Assembly (NCBI RefSeq): GCF_017643475.1
Contig: NZ_JAEPNI010000001.1
Span: 1-64,000, forward strand
Length of the DNA: 64,000 bases
Direction of reading: 5' to 3'
Source of the DNA: Maricaulis sp.
GTDB lineage: Bacteria; Pseudomonadota; Alphaproteobacteria; Caulobacterales; Maricaulaceae
Positions 17,810-26,447 of this stretch are shown here, in pieces. The position numbers were made by a program, and so were the translations under genes. Positions within the stretch are counted from its first letter, which is position 1. Each line of letters opens with the position of its first letter. The notes beneath the pieces were generated by a model. It had not been told where the DNA came from. It saw nothing but the letters and a program-made list of their open reading frames with translations, and ran no database searches.

Positions 17810-18709
17810 CTATTCGCTGTAGAGCTCGGAAATGGAGAGGCTCGCATTGGCGTTTTCGCCCTGGCGATACGAACCGATCCAGATGTCATATGTGCCGGAC
17901 ATGGCATTGTGGAAGGTCAGCGCCGGATTGAGGCCGGCATTGCCGCCATCGTCGTCACAGTGCCAGTTTCCGTTCGGATCATTGATCAGAAGCGTCGTGT
18001 CGGAACTCGAATTCGCTGAAATAATCAGCGGCAGGGAACCCGCCGAGAAGCTGAGCTCGAAGTCCGGCGGGCCCGCGACCCAACCGCGGCAGCCCGAACG
18101 AACATCCGACGCAGCAAACTGGCCACCGGACACCACGTTCACACGATAGGGGTCGGGCGCAAATCCGGAATTCAGGCTGACCGAACCATACAGGGCCGGC
18201 AGGCTGTAATCCGGGCCATAGACGGTCGGCTGGTCATAGTGCTCGGCCACTTCGCCGATTTCGGAAACCGACAGGGTCGAGCTGGCATATTCGCCGGACT
18301 GGTAGGAACCAACCCAGACGTCGTAACGGCCTGACAGCGGGTTGGAGAATGAAATCAGCGGGTTGAGACCTTCGCCACCATCATCGTCGCAATACCAGTT
18401 GCCGTTCGGGTCATTGATAACGAGCGTCGTATCACTATTGGAATCGACACCAATTGTCAGGTCGAACAGATTGCCCGCGCTGTACGAAACCGAATAATCC
18501 GGCGCATTGGCAATCCAGCCACGACAGTTTCCACCGACATTCGAAGCCGAAATCGTTCCCCCGGACGTGATCTGTGCCGTGTGTGGATCCGGTGTGAAAC
18601 CGGAGTTCAGCGACACGCTGCCAGCCGTCGCCGGCTGTGTGAAATCCTGAGCAAACGCACTACTCCCCAGCGCCAATACACTCGCCGAGATCGCAAGAAC
18701 ATATTTCAT
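17810..18709 (-). CDS. Exported protein of two duplicated PPC-like units
   Basis: 299 residues with a signal peptide (MKYVLAISASVLALGSSAFAQ). The mature part is two units of about 135 residues. Each holds the series GSVSLNSGF-PDP, an SGG block, CRGW, then SDTTLxINDPNGNWxCDDDGG, SGxYDxWxGSY and a serine-rich end (LSVSEI or LSISEL). The DPNGNW-CDDD block and the SGxYDIWVGSY strand resemble pre-peptidase C-terminal beta-sandwiches, in which acidic loops can bind calcium. The two conserved Cys per unit could form a disulfide. Transcribed alone with its own terminator. Function unknown; an extracellular binding or structural role is a guess. Confidence 0.8.
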   Translation of the reverse strand: MKYVLAISASVLALGSSAFAQDFTQPATAGSVSLNSGFTPDPHTAQITSGGTISASNVGGNCRGWIANAPDYSVSYSAGNLFDLTIGVDSNSDTTLVINDPNGNWYCDDDGGEGLNPLISFSNPLSGRYDVWVGSYQSGEYASSTLSVSEIGEVAEHYDQPTVYGPDYSLPALYGSVSLNSGFAPDPYRVNVVSGGQFAASDVRSGCRGWVAGPPDFELSFSAGSLPLIISANSSSDTTLLINDPNGNWHCDDDGGNAGLNPALTFHNAMSGTYDIWIGSYRQGENANASLSISELYSE

Positions 18710-18810
18710 CTTGATCCCCTTTTCCCTGATGCGGGGTGCCTGGCACCGCGCATACCCTAAGATGGCAACATTAGGGGATAGAGGGCCTGAACCCCAGCTG
18801 AATGTTGAAA

Positions 18811-20310
18811 TTAGTCCTGCGCCCCCTCGTCGCTCGCCCAACCAAGGGCAGCGGTGATGAGGTGGAAAATCGTGTTCTGCTCCATGGAACCCGTGAAATA
18901 ATGCGAGCGCGGACCATTGGCGAAAAGCGCTACATCGGCACCGGAATGCGTCTCGGCCGGGCGCCTTACCGTCGCCTCCTGACGATAGCTGGTATCCTGA
19001 ACCTCTTCCTCGGTCAGCGCCTCGTCATCTTCCGAACGCGTGTTGGGACCATTGGCATAACCGATCGTCGTATAGGGACGACCGGTGGCGTCGAACGTCA
19101 GGCTTGGCTCACCACCACGCTCTTCCATATTGGCAGAGCGCACGAGACCCAGGATCGGATTACCGCGTGCAGGATAACCCGATATCGTCATGGTGTGACC
19201 GTGGTCGGCTGTGACCAGGATCAGCGTTTCATCCAGATCGACAAGCTCTACCGCGGCGGCGATCGCATCCGCAAAAGCCTGCATGTCCGTAAAGGCGCGA
19301 TAGGCATTGGTCGCGTGGTGAGCGTGATCGACACGACCCGCCTCCACGAGCAGGACATAACCATCCTCGTCATTTTCCAGACGGCGCACGGCGAAGGACG
19401 TCAGCTCGGCGAGGGAAGGCTCCTCCTCGCTGACGCGGTCCGCCTCGAACGCCAGGTGGCTGCCGGTGAAAAGACCGAGCACCGGAGCCTCATCCTCGGC
19501 TGCAAGGCTCCTGAATTCCTGTGCGGTGGTTGCGGTGGCACCGCCACGATCCGCCCACTCCTGCATCAGGTTGCGGCCGTCGCCGCGACGTCCGCCTCCC
19601 CCCTCGGGCAGGAAGGCCTGGCGCCCACCACCCAGCACCACATCCAGCCCGTCGCCATGGTCGAATGAGAGAAGCTGAGCCGCGATATCCTCACAACCGG
19701 CCTCCACGGCTTCGTCCGGAAGCACCGTATCCAGTTCCCACGTGCGGGAAGATGAATGAGCATAGGTCGCTGCCGGCGTAGCATGGGTAATGCGTGCGGT
19801 GGAGATAATGCCGGTCGCCATGCCACGATCCTCGGCGAGCTCGACCAGGGTTGCGGGCGGCGTGGAGGAGCCGTCGCAGACGTCCAGGAACTGGTCACCA
19901 CGCACACTCAGCGCGCCATTGCGTGTCTTGACCCCGGTAACCATGGCCGAGGCCGTGTTTGCCGAATCCGGTACCTGGGCATCGGTAGAATAGGTCCGCA
20001 CCAGTGCCGCGTCCGGAAAGCTCTCGAAGCTCAGCAAATGTTCCACATCATCCTGACCCAGCCCATTCTGCTGGCCATCGAAGATCCGTGCTGCCGTGAT
20101 TGTCGGAATACTCATCCCGTCGGCGACAAAAAGGATGACATTGCGTGCCTCTTGCGGGCGCAGGCGCCGCTCGATTCGCGCGCGTGCCTCGGCCTGTGCC
20201 CGGACCCAGGTCTCATCCCGAGTGGTTTCGCCAGACTGGGCATGACCTGCGGAACAGATCGTCGAGACGGCCGCCAGAACGGACACGGCGGTGCTGATTG
20301 AAACGCGCAC
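18811..20310 (-). CDS. Alkaline phosphatase, PhoA family, exported
   Basis: A 499-residue phosphomonoesterase with a signal peptide (ending in AGHAQ). The catalytic serine sits in VPDSANTASAMVTG. Metal ligands are visible in ILFVADGM (Asp), VEAGRVDHAHHA (Glu/Asp/His), TADHGHT (Asp/His) and the late ETHSGADVALFA (His). GTG 20310 is preceded by AGGA at 6 nt. It probably releases phosphate from organic compounds in the periplasm. No Pho box was confidently seen in the short 5' region. Confidence 0.92.
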   Translation of the reverse strand: MRVSISTAVSVLAAVSTICSAGHAQSGETTRDETWVRAQAEARARIERRLRPQEARNVILFVADGMSIPTITAARIFDGQQNGLGQDDVEHLLSFESFPDAALVRTYSTDAQVPDSANTASAMVTGVKTRNGALSVRGDQFLDVCDGSSTPPATLVELAEDRGMATGIISTARITHATPAATYAHSSSRTWELDTVLPDEAVEAGCEDIAAQLLSFDHGDGLDVVLGGGRQAFLPEGGGGRRGDGRNLMQEWADRGGATATTAQEFRSLAAEDEAPVLGLFTGSHLAFEADRVSEEEPSLAELTSFAVRRLENDEDGYVLLVEAGRVDHAHHATNAYRAFTDMQAFADAIAAAVELVDLDETLILVTADHGHTMTISGYPARGNPILGLVRSANMEERGGEPSLTFDATGRPYTTIGYANGPNTRSEDDEALTEEEVQDTSYRQEATVRRPAETHSGADVALFANGPRSHYFTGSMEQNTIFHLITAALGWASDEGAQD

Positions 20311-20387
20311 TGAACATCCTCCAATATTCTTCGTCGGCTCGCCTAGCGGAGCTGGAGCCGGAAATCCAGTGAACTATCAGAGACGAC

Positions 20388-21240
20388 CTAGTCGCTCTGC
20401 AGCAAGATGGTTGCTTCAACCAGGTTGCCCCGACCCAGATAGGTCAGACTGGAAAAGGAAAGGTCGCGGGCCATGGCGATACCGCGGCCGCGATAGCCTT
20501 CGGTTGGAACATCGCTGTCGACATAATTGTCGTATTCGAAGCCCTCGCCATCATCCTGGATGGTGATCGAGATCATGCGCTCACCGCGCTGGAAGTTCAC
20601 CAGGACGACACGCCCCGCATATTCCGCGCTGTTGAGGCGACGCTCTACCTCGTCACGCCACTTGCCGTCGATCAGCAGCTCCTGCTTCTCCTGGGCTGTG
20701 ATTTCCAGGTTGCCGTGCTCGACGGCATTGATCAGCAATTCCTGAAGGCCGATCGCAACCAGGTCCGAATTCGGACAGGCAAGGGCGAGCATCGTTGCCA
20801 GATTACGTGCCTCATCCAGCGAGGAGAGCACAAACTGACCATGATTGATGGTGCCGACCGCGGATTGGCGGCTGGCAACATCACGACGCAGGCTGGCGAC
20901 TTGCGAGCGAAACTCCGATGCCGCCGAATAGACCGAACTGAGCACCTGGGCGTCGACATCCACCGGAAGGACAAAATCGGCTCGTCCTGGCGAGGCATCG
21001 ACCGAAATCAAGATGGTTTGTACGATCGCGTCTGTCTGCGCGCGCGGCAACGAGAATATCCGCATGGGCGTCGTCAACAATGACGATACCGACGTTCGAG
21101 AAATCCGGCGCCTCGTCGTGGGCAATGGCGTGGCCCAGCTCGTCGCCAAGCACGTCCGGGATCAGGCGGGAAAGGCGCGGATCCTTGAATCGGACCCAGA
21201 CCTTGCCGTCGCTGGCGCTGGCCGGGAGTTCAGCAATCAC
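20388..21240 (-). pseudogene. Receiver-like plus HATPase (anti-sigma/RsbW-like) protein, frameshifted
   Basis: The minus strand reads well in one frame from GTG 21240 to about 21047, then only in another frame to the stop at 20388. Joined, it gives about 284 residues. An N-terminal receiver-like fold (SNVGIVIVDDAHADILVAARA) continues as QTDAIVQTILISVDAS. The C-terminal GHKL ATPase has N box ELLINAVEHGN, QDDGEGF and GRGIAMA. The break lies in a GC dinucleotide run (21038-21047), and two extra bases would restore the frame. GTG 21240 overlaps the phosphatase stop (GTGA) and has GGAGG 7 nt upstream. It is either a real lesion or a sequencing error. If the HATPase part is made, it could act as a kinase or anti-sigma partner of the STAS proteins. 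Confidence 0.75.
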
Positions 21241-22436
21241 GCCTTCACCTCCAACCGCAATATGGTGAGGTCGTCCGGCATGCTCTCCGGGAAACATCCG
21301 AAAATGCTGCGCACCAGGGCATCGGCGAAACCGGCCTTGTTGCGGTTAGCAAGCCCTGAACGAATGTGCTCAACCAGATCCGCGACCTCAAGCGACTGGG
21401 TCGGATCATCGAAGTCCTCATACAGTGCATCGCTGTAGAGGCAGAGCTGGTCACCCGGCTGCATCTGCAGGCGGTGATTGCTGTACTCCGAGCTGGGCAG
21501 GCAGCCCATGATCACACCGCTACCGTCGAGCTGGATTGCCTCGGCACCGCGTATCAAGACCGGTGTCGGCGCGCCCGCGCCTGCATAGGTGAGCGTTCGG
21601 TCACGGCGGTCATAGATGCCATAGAAACCCGTCGAGAAATGCTGGACCGGAAGCATGCGGTACAGATCGGCAGAGACCTGTGCCAGCCATCTCGCCGGGT
21701 CACTGCGCAACTCTTTGTGGGAATTGACCAGCATGTGCAGGCGAAACGCGTTGATCGCTGCGGACACACCGTGCCCGGACAGGTCGAACATCAACAGGCC
21801 GAAACGGTCTTCATCGACTTCGAAGGCTTCCCACAGGTCACCGCCAAGTTTGTGCGAAGCGCGATAGAAGGCCTCGACCTCCGCGCCCTTGGGTTGAGCC
21901 AGTCCCTCCAGCTCTTCCGGTGATTTGAGCAGCGACATCTGCATGGCTTCCGCCGTGTGCAGCTCCTCCTCCATCCGGTTTTGATAGCGCTGCAGGCGGT
22001 CGATCATACGGCGACGCTCGATATGCAGACGCAGGCGCGAGACAAGTTCAGCTGCATTGATCGGCTTGGAAACGAGATCGCTGGCACCTTCGTCAAAGGC
22101 CCGGACCCGTTGATTGCCTTCCTGCACGCCGGACTGAATCAGGATCGGCACATCGCTTTTAAGCGTATTGCGAATCTCGTGACAGACCTCGAACCCGTCC
22201 ATGCGCGGCATGACAATGTCGAGCACGACAACATCCGGCTCGTTCTTTCTGAACCTTTCGAGCGCATCCAGACCATCGACCGCGTAGTCAAGATTAGAGA
22301 AACCCGCAGCCTTGAGCACGCTTCCGATGAGCATGCGAGATGATCTCAAATCATCAACAATCAGGACACGAGCATCGTTCGCCTCAATCGTCGCAGACGC
22401 AATCTCGGTGTCGACCGGCTTCGGTTTCGCACTCAT
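21237..22436 (-). CDS. Response regulator with PP2C/SpoIIE phosphatase output (RsbU-like)
   Basis: 399 residues. An N-terminal receiver domain (about 22-140) has the phospho-acceptor Asp in VVVLDIVMPRMDG and Lys in VSKPINA. A coiled linker (about 145-175) leads to a SpoIIE phosphatase domain with metal-binding Asp residues in GGDLWEAF, MFDLSGHGVSAA and MPDDLTIL. Such proteins dephosphorylate a STAS anti-sigma-factor antagonist when their receiver is phosphorylated. The STAS gene lies 12 bp upstream and the HATPase gene overlaps downstream, making a complete partner-switching trio. The receiver could be phosphorylated by CheA of the same operon (inference). Confidence 0.9.
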   Translation of the reverse strand: MSAKPKPVDTEIASATIEANDARVLIVDDLRSSRMLIGSVLKAAGFSNLDYAVDGLDALERFRKNEPDVVVLDIVMPRMDGFEVCHEIRNTLKSDVPILIQSGVQEGNQRVRAFDEGASDLVSKPINAAELVSRLRLHIERRRMIDRLQRYQNRMEEELHTAEAMQMSLLKSPEELEGLAQPKGAEVEAFYRASHKLGGDLWEAFEVDEDRFGLLMFDLSGHGVSAAINAFRLHMLVNSHKELRSDPARWLAQVSADLYRMLPVQHFSTGFYGIYDRRDRTLTYAGAGAPTPVLIRGAEAIQLDGSGVIMGCLPSSEYSNHRLQMQPGDQLCLYSDALYEDFDDPTQSLEVADLVEHIRSGLANRNKAGFADALVRSIFGCFPESMPDDLTILRLEVKA

Positions 22437-22448
22437 AGCAGACCCTTA

Positions 22449-22751
22449 TCAGGTGATGGGGATAATCTGATCGACCTTGGACAACTCGATCACCTTCGCC
22501 ACGTGACCATTGACTCCGGTCAGAGACATTTTCTTGGATTCTTTCATGGCTCTGTCATTGGCCAGAAGGAGCATGCCGATGCCCGCGGAGTCGATCATCT
22601 TGGTCTGGCCGAGATCGAGTGTGACCTGGGTCTCATCACCCGAAGCGATCAGCTTGACGATGGACTTGAAACGCTCGTGATCATCAAAAGTCAGAACGCC
22701 GGAAATACGCACGTGCAGCCTTTCTCCGGAGTGGTCAGCGGTGTATTCCAT
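22449..22751 (-). CDS. STAS-domain anti-sigma-factor antagonist
   Basis: 100 residues forming one STAS domain of the SpoIIAA/RsbV type. The phosphorylatable serine is Ser55 in MIDSAGIGML. The domain begins with a hydrophobic strand (RLHVRISGVLTFDD) as in family members. When unphosphorylated it would bind the HATPase partner; the SpoIIE phosphatase encoded just downstream would reactivate it. Gene spacing of 9 and 12 bp on either side places it firmly in the operon. Confidence 0.9.
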   Translation of the reverse strand: MEYTADHSGERLHVRISGVLTFDDHERFKSIVKLIASGDETQVTLDLGQTKMIDSAGIGMLLLANDRAMKESKKMSLTGVNGHVAKVIELSKVDQIIPIT

Positions 22752-22760
22752 TCTTCTCCC

Positions 22761-23813
22761 CTAGAATAGTTCAATATCAAGATCGCCACCGCCGGACGGC
22801 GAGGAGGAAGGCCTTGCTTCCTCTACTCCGAAGCGTTGACCGAATTCACGGCGCACATCCGATAGCGTTATGGAATCGAGGATGTTCTTCTTGAGCGTAT
22901 CACATCCGCTCTCATCGGAAACGAGATCAGGATGGTCGTCGAGGAAATGGGCAACGGCATCGAGGGCCTTCACGATCGCGTCGGTGCGCTGTTTCATACG
23001 ATCCTGAAACTGCATGGCCATGACGACTTCACGGATCTCATCGGAAATGCGCCGCGCGGTATCCGTCGAATGCCCGAGCACGCCGTGGATCTCGTCATTA
23101 CGCGCCACCAGCGCGTTGAGCAGGATCTCCAGGTGCTCCTTGGCATCGATCTGCTGGGTCAGGTCCATCGCGCCGATTTCGCTGAGCTCTTCATACTCTG
23201 TACGGATCGAGGAGATGACCTCCTTGATCGATCGCGTGACGATGGCCGTACTACCCCGCATCTTTTCCGAAAGCGCATCAATACGCCTAGACAATGTGTG
23301 CATTTCCGTCGAAACGACCTGGAAACCGGCCCCGGCGTCACCAGCCCGGCCCGCTTCGATCTGGGCGTTCAGCGAGAGCAGGCGGGTCTGGCGATTGATG
23401 GCCTCGATCTCGGTGATACAGCTCTGTAGTTCGTCGATTTCCTCAAGGATTGCGTCGAGGGAATAGATCAGCGACACGCCCTGTTTGGACAGGACGAGAA
23501 TACGCTCGGTGACCTCTTCCAGCGATTCCTCGAGAATGCGCGGCAGAGCGACAAGATCCACCTCACCGCCATCGTACTCGACCGACGATATCTGCTCGAC
23601 CAGCTCCGAGAGACGGTCAGTTTGCTCGTTGGACGCATCGGTCAGGCTGGTGAAAAGCGCACTCAGGCGATGGGCCTGGGCTTGCACGTCGGTGGTTGTT
23701 TCATTCAATACAAGATTGGCAGACTCAATCGTGCCCAGCAGAAGACGCGCGACCGGGGTTTTGGGCTCCCGGGCATCCTCTGGGCCTGAATCAAAGTTTA
23801 CAACCTGTCCCAT
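22761..23813 (-). CDS. Soluble methyl-accepting chemotaxis-like signalling protein
   Basis: 350 residues, no membrane segment, largely helical. The central part (RQTRLLSLNAQIEAGRAGDAGAGFQVV) matches the hairpin tip of receptor signalling domains, where it would contact CheA and CheW. Downstream, MAMQFQDRMKQRTDA resembles a conserved stretch of soluble receptor-like proteins. The chain ends in an acidic linker and the tail DLDIELF, whose last five residues equal the CheD C-terminus. No HAMP or sensory domain is present, so it may be an adaptor or cytoplasmic sensor. Alternative: a divergent CheY-phosphatase-like coiled coil. Confidence 0.75.
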   Translation of the reverse strand: MGQVVNFDSGPEDAREPKTPVARLLLGTIESANLVLNETTTDVQAQAHRLSALFTSLTDASNEQTDRLSELVEQISSVEYDGGEVDLVALPRILEESLEEVTERILVLSKQGVSLIYSLDAILEEIDELQSCITEIEAINRQTRLLSLNAQIEAGRAGDAGAGFQVVSTEMHTLSRRIDALSEKMRGSTAIVTRSIKEVISSIRTEYEELSEIGAMDLTQQIDAKEHLEILLNALVARNDEIHGVLGHSTDTARRISDEIREVVMAMQFQDRMKQRTDAIVKALDAVAHFLDDHPDLVSDESGCDTLKKNILDSITLSDVRREFGQRFGVEEARPSSSPSGGGDLDIELF

Positions 23814-23855
23814 AACGTGAACTCGTCCTGCTGGGTGCGCCCAAATCGCACCAGG

Positions 23856-24911
23856 TTAAATACGCAATACGTCGCCACCCTCGGATACGATCCGCAGTAT
23901 GGCTGATGGAATCTTATCTTCCGGTAACTGCCGCTCGACTGCACCCACATCGAAGGCCGCTTTCGGCATGCCGTAGACGAGGCTCGACGCCTCGTCCTGG
24001 CCCAGCGTGTGACATCCCGCGTCGCGCATCGTCTTGAGCCCGTTCGCACCGTCCTTGCCCATGCCGGTCAGGATGACCCCGATCGCCTGCGCCCCACAGG
24101 CCCGGGCAACGGAATTGAAAAGCACATCCACAGACGGTTTGTGACCACTGACCGGCGCCTCATCAGTCAGCTGGCAAACATAGTCAGCGCCGGAGCGACG
24201 CACTTCCAGATGCCGGTCGCCCGGTGCGATCCACACCGAACCCGGGCGAATGCGCCGTCCCTGGTCCGCTTCCGCCACATTGACGGCGCAGGACTTGTTG
24301 ATGCGCTCGGCGAATTGCTTGGTAAAGGCGGCGGGCATGTGCTGGGCGATAACAATGCCCGGCGCGTTCGGCGGCATGGCGCGCAGGATCCGGCCGAGCG
24401 TTTCCACCCCCCCCGTCGAGGCTCCCATGGCGACAATTGCCTCGGTCGTGTCGAACTGGACCGGAGCGGCAGCCTTCACCTCAACCTTACGGGTGTGCGC
24501 GCGAACCCTGGAGACGGCCGCTGCGCGCACCTTGTCGATCAGCTCGTCCGCCAGCAGCGGCATGTTCTTTTCCAGGTCAATTGTCGGCTTGCCGATGAAA
24601 TCGATCGCACCCAGCTCCAGCGCCTTGAGCGTGATATCGGCGCCCTTCTGGGTCAGCGAGGAGACCATAACCACGGGCGTGGGCCGCAAGGTCATGATCT
24701 TGTTGAGGAAGGAAATGCCATCCATTTTCGGCATCTCGACATCCAGCGTGATGACGTCCGGATTGAGCTCCTTGATCATCTCGCGCGCGGCGAACGGGTT
24801 CGACGCTGCACCAACCACCTCGATGTGAGGCGAGCGTTGGAGCATTGACGGGATAAGCATCCGCATCAGAGCACTGTCGTCGACCACCAATGTCCGTATC
24901 TTGCGCGCCAT
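23856..24911 (-). CDS. cheB: Chemotaxis response regulator / protein-glutamate methylesterase
   Basis: 351 residues. A receiver domain (Asp57 in VITLDVEMPKMDG) is followed by the methylesterase domain with the Ser-His-Asp set seen in MGASTGG, IAQHMPAAFT and TGMGKDGANG. It removes methyl groups from receptor glutamates and deamidates receptor glutamines. CheA phosphorylation of the receiver would activate it, giving adaptation of the receptor encoded upstream. ATG 24911 is used; the preceding codon is TTG. It follows cheD by 8 bp. Confidence 0.96.
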   Translation of the reverse strand: MARKIRTLVVDDSALMRMLIPSMLQRSPHIEVVGAASNPFAAREMIKELNPDVITLDVEMPKMDGISFLNKIMTLRPTPVVMVSSLTQKGADITLKALELGAIDFIGKPTIDLEKNMPLLADELIDKVRAAAVSRVRAHTRKVEVKAAAPVQFDTTEAIVAMGASTGGVETLGRILRAMPPNAPGIVIAQHMPAAFTKQFAERINKSCAVNVAEADQGRRIRPGSVWIAPGDRHLEVRRSGADYVCQLTDEAPVSGHKPSVDVLFNSVARACGAQAIGVILTGMGKDGANGLKTMRDAGCHTLGQDEASSLVYGMPKAAFDVGAVERQLPEDKIPSAILRIVSEGGDVLRI

Positions 24912-24919
24912 CAAATCCC

Positions 24920-25543
24920 CTAGAACAGCTCGATATCGGTTTGCTTCTTGCGAAGCGGCGGAGCTTTGTGCATCGAGGATTCCACCTCAGTGACCTCGCC
25001 CAGGGCAGAGGAGTTGAGGAATTTCCGCCAGACCTTGCCACTTTCCGGGTCGAACATGATGCGGCGACCGCGGTCCCCGCCGAGATCCCAGGCGATCACG
25101 TTCAGACCTTCGGCCTCGGCATATCTGCGTGCGAAATCAGCGTTTTGGTCGCCTACGCCGCGCATTCGCTGAATGACATTTCCGCCGCCGAAGAACTTCA
25201 CCTGGAGACGACGCTTGTCAGCACCAGCCTTGAGCAAAGTGTTGACCAGGCTTTCCATGGCGTGGTTGCCGTAGCGCATGGCCAGGCTGGCCCCGCCCCA
25301 CACACCGGCATCATCATGCGGCAACATGAAATGGTTCATCCCGCCCAGTCCCATGACCGGATCCCAGATGCAGGCCGAGACACAGGAGCCCAGGACCGTT
25401 GAAATCAGCTCGCTGCCATCAGCACCTTCGGTCACGTGGTACCCGCCCGGCAGGACCTTTACGACCCATTTGTCGGCAGATTTGTCGTGATAGCGCGTGG
25501 AGCCAGGGACATCGCTCTTGCGGGCAGCGCTGCTTCTAGACAT
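24920..25543 (-). CDS. cheD: Chemoreceptor glutamine deamidase CheD
   Basis: 207 residues. The catalytic cysteine is Cys54 in LGSCVSACIWD and the histidine His71 in GGMNHFML; the FFGGGNV block is also typical. It deamidates receptor glutamines and, in other bacteria, partners CheC-type phosphatases; no cheC is in the window. After the catalytic domain come about 20 extra residues (PPLRKKQTDIELF). The last five residues are shared with the soluble receptor-like protein. Its start overlaps the cheR end by 8 bp. Confidence 0.95.
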   Translation of the reverse strand: MSRSSAARKSDVPGSTRYHDKSADKWVVKVLPGGYHVTEGADGSELISTVLGSCVSACIWDPVMGLGGMNHFMLPHDDAGVWGGASLAMRYGNHAMESLVNTLLKAGADKRRLQVKFFGGGNVIQRMRGVGDQNADFARRYAEAEGLNVIAWDLGGDRGRRIMFDPESGKVWRKFLNSSALGEVTEVESSMHKAPPLRKKQTDIELF

Positions 25544-26417
25544 CGTGAGCGCCTCCGCGGAAGGCGTAGATCGTTCGGCCGACCGGCGTCATGTCGACCT
25601 TGCCCCCCAGAAGACTCTCGGAATGGCCAAGGAACAAACAGGCATCGGGCTTGAGCATGCTCACGAAACGCTCGATCAGGCGCTGTTTGGCCGGGCCATC
25701 AAAATAGATGGTGACGTTGCGACAGAAAATCGCGTCAAACTTGTTCTTGATCGGCCAGGAGGCGTGCAGGTTCAACCGATTGAAAACCAGCCGCGACTTC
25801 AGGGCCTGGGACATCACGAACCTGTCCACACCTTCGCGGCGATCGCGTTCGCAATAGGACCGATACCCCTTGGGAATGCCGCTGATGGCCGAGGAGGGAT
25901 AGCTGCCCTCACGACAATGCTGGAGCACATTTGTGTCGATATCGGTGGCGAGGATCTTCCACTTCCAGCCCGGATCGCCCTTCAGCGCGGCGTCCAGGGT
26001 CATGGCCAGTGTATAGGGCTCTTCGCCGGTCGAGCTGCCTGCTGACCAGACCTTCAGGGTCTTGTCGCCGGTTTTGGCGGCCCGTGTCTTCCAGTGTGGA
26101 ACCAGAACATCCTTGATGTAGTCGAAATGATGCGGTTCGCGGAAGAAGTTGGTGTGATTGGTGGTCAGCGCATTGATCAGGTGATTGCGCTCACTATCCC
26201 CGTCGGGCCCGCCCAGGCGGGCCAGGTAGGCCGTGAAATCGGCCAGCCCCAGCTGACGCAGCCGACGGGCGAGACGCGAGTAGACAAGCTCCTTCTTGTG
26301 ATCACCGATCACAATGCCCGCATGGTCATAAATTGCATTTGCGATAATCCGAAAATCGGCATCTCGCATGGCAAATTCACGTTCACCGGCGGATCGTCTG
26401 GAGGCTGTTGGTGCCAT
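25536..26417 (-). CDS. cheR: Chemotaxis protein methyltransferase
   Basis: 293 residues. An N-terminal helical domain (YSRLARRLRQLGL) binds the receptor helices. The SAM-binding core contains VWSAGSSTGEEPYTLAM and later IFCRNVTIYFD and LFLGHSESL. It methylates receptor glutamates with S-adenosylmethionine. The beta-subdomain that recognises receptor C-terminal pentapeptides should lie about residues 170-220. The neighbouring receptor ends in DWSEF, which resembles the NWETF docking tail. Confidence 0.95.
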   Translation of the reverse strand: MAPTASRRSAGEREFAMRDADFRIIANAIYDHAGIVIGDHKKELVYSRLARRLRQLGLADFTAYLARLGGPDGDSERNHLINALTTNHTNFFREPHHFDYIKDVLVPHWKTRAAKTGDKTLKVWSAGSSTGEEPYTLAMTLDAALKGDPGWKWKILATDIDTNVLQHCREGSYPSSAISGIPKGYRSYCERDRREGVDRFVMSQALKSRLVFNRLNLHASWPIKNKFDAIFCRNVTIYFDGPAKQRLIERFVSMLKPDACLFLGHSESLLGGKVDMTPVGRTIYAFRGGAHDV

Positions 26418-26447
26418 TCTTGTCTACTCGCTCAGGACCGCCTTCGC

